From: an uncultured Oscillospiraceae bacterium
GTDB taxonomy: Bacteria > Bacillota > Clostridia > Oscillospirales > Oscillospiraceae
Assembly: GCA_902497145.1 (NCBI GenBank)
Contig: CABVDR010000045.1
Coordinates: forward strand, 1-21,665
DNA length: 21,665 bases
Direction of reading: 5' to 3'
Shown: piece by piece, positions 20,154 to 21,665 of the stretch
How the letters are laid out: each line of letters starts with the position of its first letter
Position numbering within the stretch: position 1 is the first letter of the stretch
The notes under the pieces: model-generated
What the model was told of the DNA's origin: nothing
Seen by the model: only the letters and a program-made list of their open reading frames with translations
The model's database searches: none
Position numbers and translations under genes: made by a program

Positions 20154-21665
20154 AGATCCGTCTGGCCAAGTCCGCCGGCTTCTGCTACGGCGTGAAGCGG
20201 GCGGTGGAATTGGCCGAGTCCGCCGCCCAGTCCGGTAAGCCCTGCGTCATGCTGGGCTATATCATCCACAACAGCGATGTGGTGGACCACCTGGCCCGGC
20301 AGGGTGTGAAGGTGGTGGAGGACCCCAGCCAGGTGCCAGAAGGGTATGGCGTGATCATCCGTTCCCATGGAGAGAGCCGGGCCACCTATGAGCAGCTGGA
20401 GCAGCGGGGGGCCAAAATTCTGGACGCCACCTGTCCCAATGTCACCCGAATCCACCAGATCGTGGCCAAGGCAGAGGAGCAGGGACGGCAGCCGGTGATT
20501 ATCGGTACCCCTAACCACCCCGAGGTGGTGGCCATTGCCGGCTGGTGCCGCCATCCGGTGGTGCTGCCCGGAGCGGACGAGCTGGAGGAGTGGCTCCAAG
20601 AGAACGAAAATAGGAAAAATCTTCCGCTTACTTTTGTTTCACAAACCACATCCACCAGAAAAATCTGGGATGGGTGCGTGAAAAAAGCAAAAAAAGAGTG
20701 TACAAACGCGGAATTTTTTGATACAATATGCGGAGCGACATCGAAACGCCAGGAGGAAGCCCATCAGTTCGCCGCGCAGTGCGACAAAATGGTGGTCATC
20801 GGCGACGGTAAAAGCTCCAATACCAAACGCTTGGCGGAGATTTGCCGGGAATCCTGTCCGGACGTGCAGCTCATTGAGCGTGCCGCGGATCTGGATTGGA
20901 GCCGGCTGGCCCAGGCAGAAGTTGTCGGCATCACGGCGGGTGCTTCGACTCCCGCGTGGATAATAAAGGAGGTCTGTGACAAAATGAGCGATGAAAACAT
21001 GGAGATCGAGAAGTCCTTTGCGGAAATGCTGGAGGAGTCGATCAAAACTTTGAATACGGGGGATAAGGTAACTGGTACTGTGGTTGCGATCACACCCACT
21101 GAGATCCAGGTGGATCTGGGCACCAAGCATGCCGGCTACATTCCCGTATCCGAGCTCACCGATGATCCCACTGCCAAGGTGGAGGATCTGGTGAAGGTCG
21201 GCGACGAGATCGAGACCTTTGTGGTCCGCGTCAACGACCAGGAGGGTGTTGTCACCCTGTCCAAGAAGCGCCTGGACGTGGTCAAGGGCTGGGAGGAGAT
21301 TGAGACCGCCCGTGAGAACGAGACTGTTATGGAAGGCGTTGTTACTGAGGACAACAAGGGCGGCGTGGTTGTGTCCGTGAAGGGCATCCGCGTGTTCGTT
21401 CCCGCTTCTCAGACCGGTCTGCCCCGTGAGACTCCCATGAACACCCTGCTCAAGCAGAAGGTGCGCCTGGTCATCACCGAGGTCAACCGTGCCCGCCGCC
21501 GCGTGGTGGGTTCCATCAGCCGTGTGCTGCGTGCTGAGCGCGCTGCCGCCGCTGAGAAGGTCTGGGCTGAGATCGAGCCCGGCAAGCACTACACCGGCAC
21601 CGTGAAGTCCCTGACTTCTTACGGCGCTTTCGTGGACATCGGCGGCGTGGACGGCATGGTCCACA
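20150..21665 (+). CDS. ispH: Bifunctional IspH (HMBPP reductase)-ribosomal protein S1 fusion (3' end outside window)
   Basis: 505 codons are visible with no stop. Residues 1 to about 278 are IspH, the [4Fe-4S] enzyme that makes IPP and DMAPP from HMBPP in the MEP pathway. Cluster cysteines: C12 (GFCYGV), C95 (DATCPNV) and C194 (DTICGAT). Conserved H40, H73, H123 and the SQTT motif are present. From about 300 come S1/OB-fold repeats: repeat 1 about 302-372, repeat 2 about 390-458, and repeat 3 cut by the window end. There is no stop at the junction (KEVCDKMSDEN), so this is a true in-frame fusion, a recognised arrangement in Clostridia. An ATG at 20984 with a strong Shine-Dalgarno marks the start of the S1 part and could yield free S1. 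The ATG at 20150 overlaps the plsC stop. Confidence 0.95.
   Translation, partial: MKIRLAKSAGFCYGVKRAVELAESAAQSGKPCVMLGYIIHNSDVVDHLARQGVKVVEDPSQVPEGYGVIIRSHGESRATYEQLEQRGAKILDATCPNVTRIHQIVAKAEEQGRQPVIIGTPNHPEVVAIAGWCRHPVVLPGADELEEWLQENENRKNLPLTFVSQTTSTRKIWDGCVKKAKKECTNAEFFDTICGATSKRQEEAHQFAAQCDKMVVIGDGKSSNTKRLAEICRESCPDVQLIERAADLDWSRLAQAEVVGITAGASTPAWIIKEVCDKMSDENMEIEKSFAEMLEESIKTLNTGDKVTGTVVAITPTEIQVDLGTKHAGYIPVSELTDDPTAKVEDLVKVGDEIETFVVRVNDQEGVVTLSKKRLDVVKGWEEIETARENETVMEGVVTEDNKGGVVVSVKGIRVFVPASQTGLPRETPMNTLLKQKVRLVITEVNRARRRVVGSISRVLRAERAAAAEKVWAEIEPGKHYTGTVKSLTSYGAFVDIGGVDGMVH
20699..20727 (+). promoter_or_regulatory. Possible internal promoter within ispH
   Basis: -35-like TGTACA (20699-20704), 17-base spacer, -10 TACAAT (20722-20727), extended by TGA (20719-20721). 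It lies in a locally AT-rich stretch of the coding region, about 250 bases before the internal S1 start. Confidence 0.5.
20965..20986 (+). promoter_or_regulatory. Internal ribosome binding site and start codon for the S1 part
   Basis: AAAGGAGGT (20965-20973) is a full anti-16S match, followed after 10 bases by ATG (20984-20986), which opens the S1 portion (MSDENMEIEK). It is the strongest Shine-Dalgarno in the window. The same bases encode IspH residues KEV, so part of the match is constrained by protein sequence. Confidence 0.65.

Noticed and set aside
20980..20990. Separate ispH and rpsA genes
   Set aside because: No stop codon lies between them; the frame runs from 20150 through the junction to the window end. 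A second internal start is kept as a possibility, not as a separate gene.
1..21665. Defence, mobile or secondary-metabolite system
   Set aside because: Every gene is assignable to a conserved housekeeping family; no transposase, integrase, toxin-antitoxin, CRISPR repeat or biosynthetic enzyme cluster was seen on either strand.

Overview
This 21.7 kb window is a dense block of bacterial housekeeping genes. All 22 coding regions lie on the + strand, and the gaps between them are short (the largest, 16486-16750, is about 265 bases). GC is high in the coding DNA. Three things point to a Gram-positive, spore-forming Clostridia member, most likely an Oscillospiraceae-type gut anaerobe of the Flavonifractor/Pseudoflavonifractor kind: a GerW/YtfJ sporulation protein, an IspH-ribosomal protein S1 fusion placed after cmk-plsC, and a HI0933/BaiN-type flavoprotein. 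The genus is inferred. No rRNA, tRNA, CRISPR array, insertion sequence, phage gene or defence system was seen.

Layout. (1) 1-2034: the 3' end of rplS and its terminator, then rbgA(ylqF)-rnhB-yraN, the familiar Firmicute ribosome/RNA-DNA maintenance cluster. (2) 2075-4362: thrC behind its own promoter, followed by a small metallophosphoesterase. (3) 4405-11307: a protein-quality-control block of trigger factor, ClpP, ClpX and Lon, ending with the ribosome-assembly GTPase EngB. (4) 11280-16485: an M50 membrane protease, scpA and scpB (condensin partners), a DUF2953 membrane protein, GerW, a secreted D-Ala-D-Ala carboxypeptidase and an RsuA/RluB pseudouridine synthase. This run is driven by a near-consensus promoter whose -10 overlaps the engB stop codon. 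(5) 16546-end: an RpiR-type regulator, a flavoprotein, cmk, plsC and the ispH-rpsA fusion, which runs off the window. Genes in this last run are joined mainly by 4-base ATGA/GTGA overlaps.

No wholly new multi-gene system was found; the gene content is conserved core biology. The most unusual observation is a 57-bp in-frame tandem duplication inside lon. It adds 19 residues between the catalytic Ser and Lys of the protease domain. The two copies differ mostly at silent positions, so the duplication looks old and maintained. Second is the ispH-rpsA fusion. It carries a strong Shine-Dalgarno sequence just before the ATG of the S1 part, and an AT-rich, rare-codon stretch upstream that contains a promoter-like sequence, so free S1 may be made as well. 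Several promoters here share a TG-extended -10, and three are followed almost at once by a hairpin in the leader.
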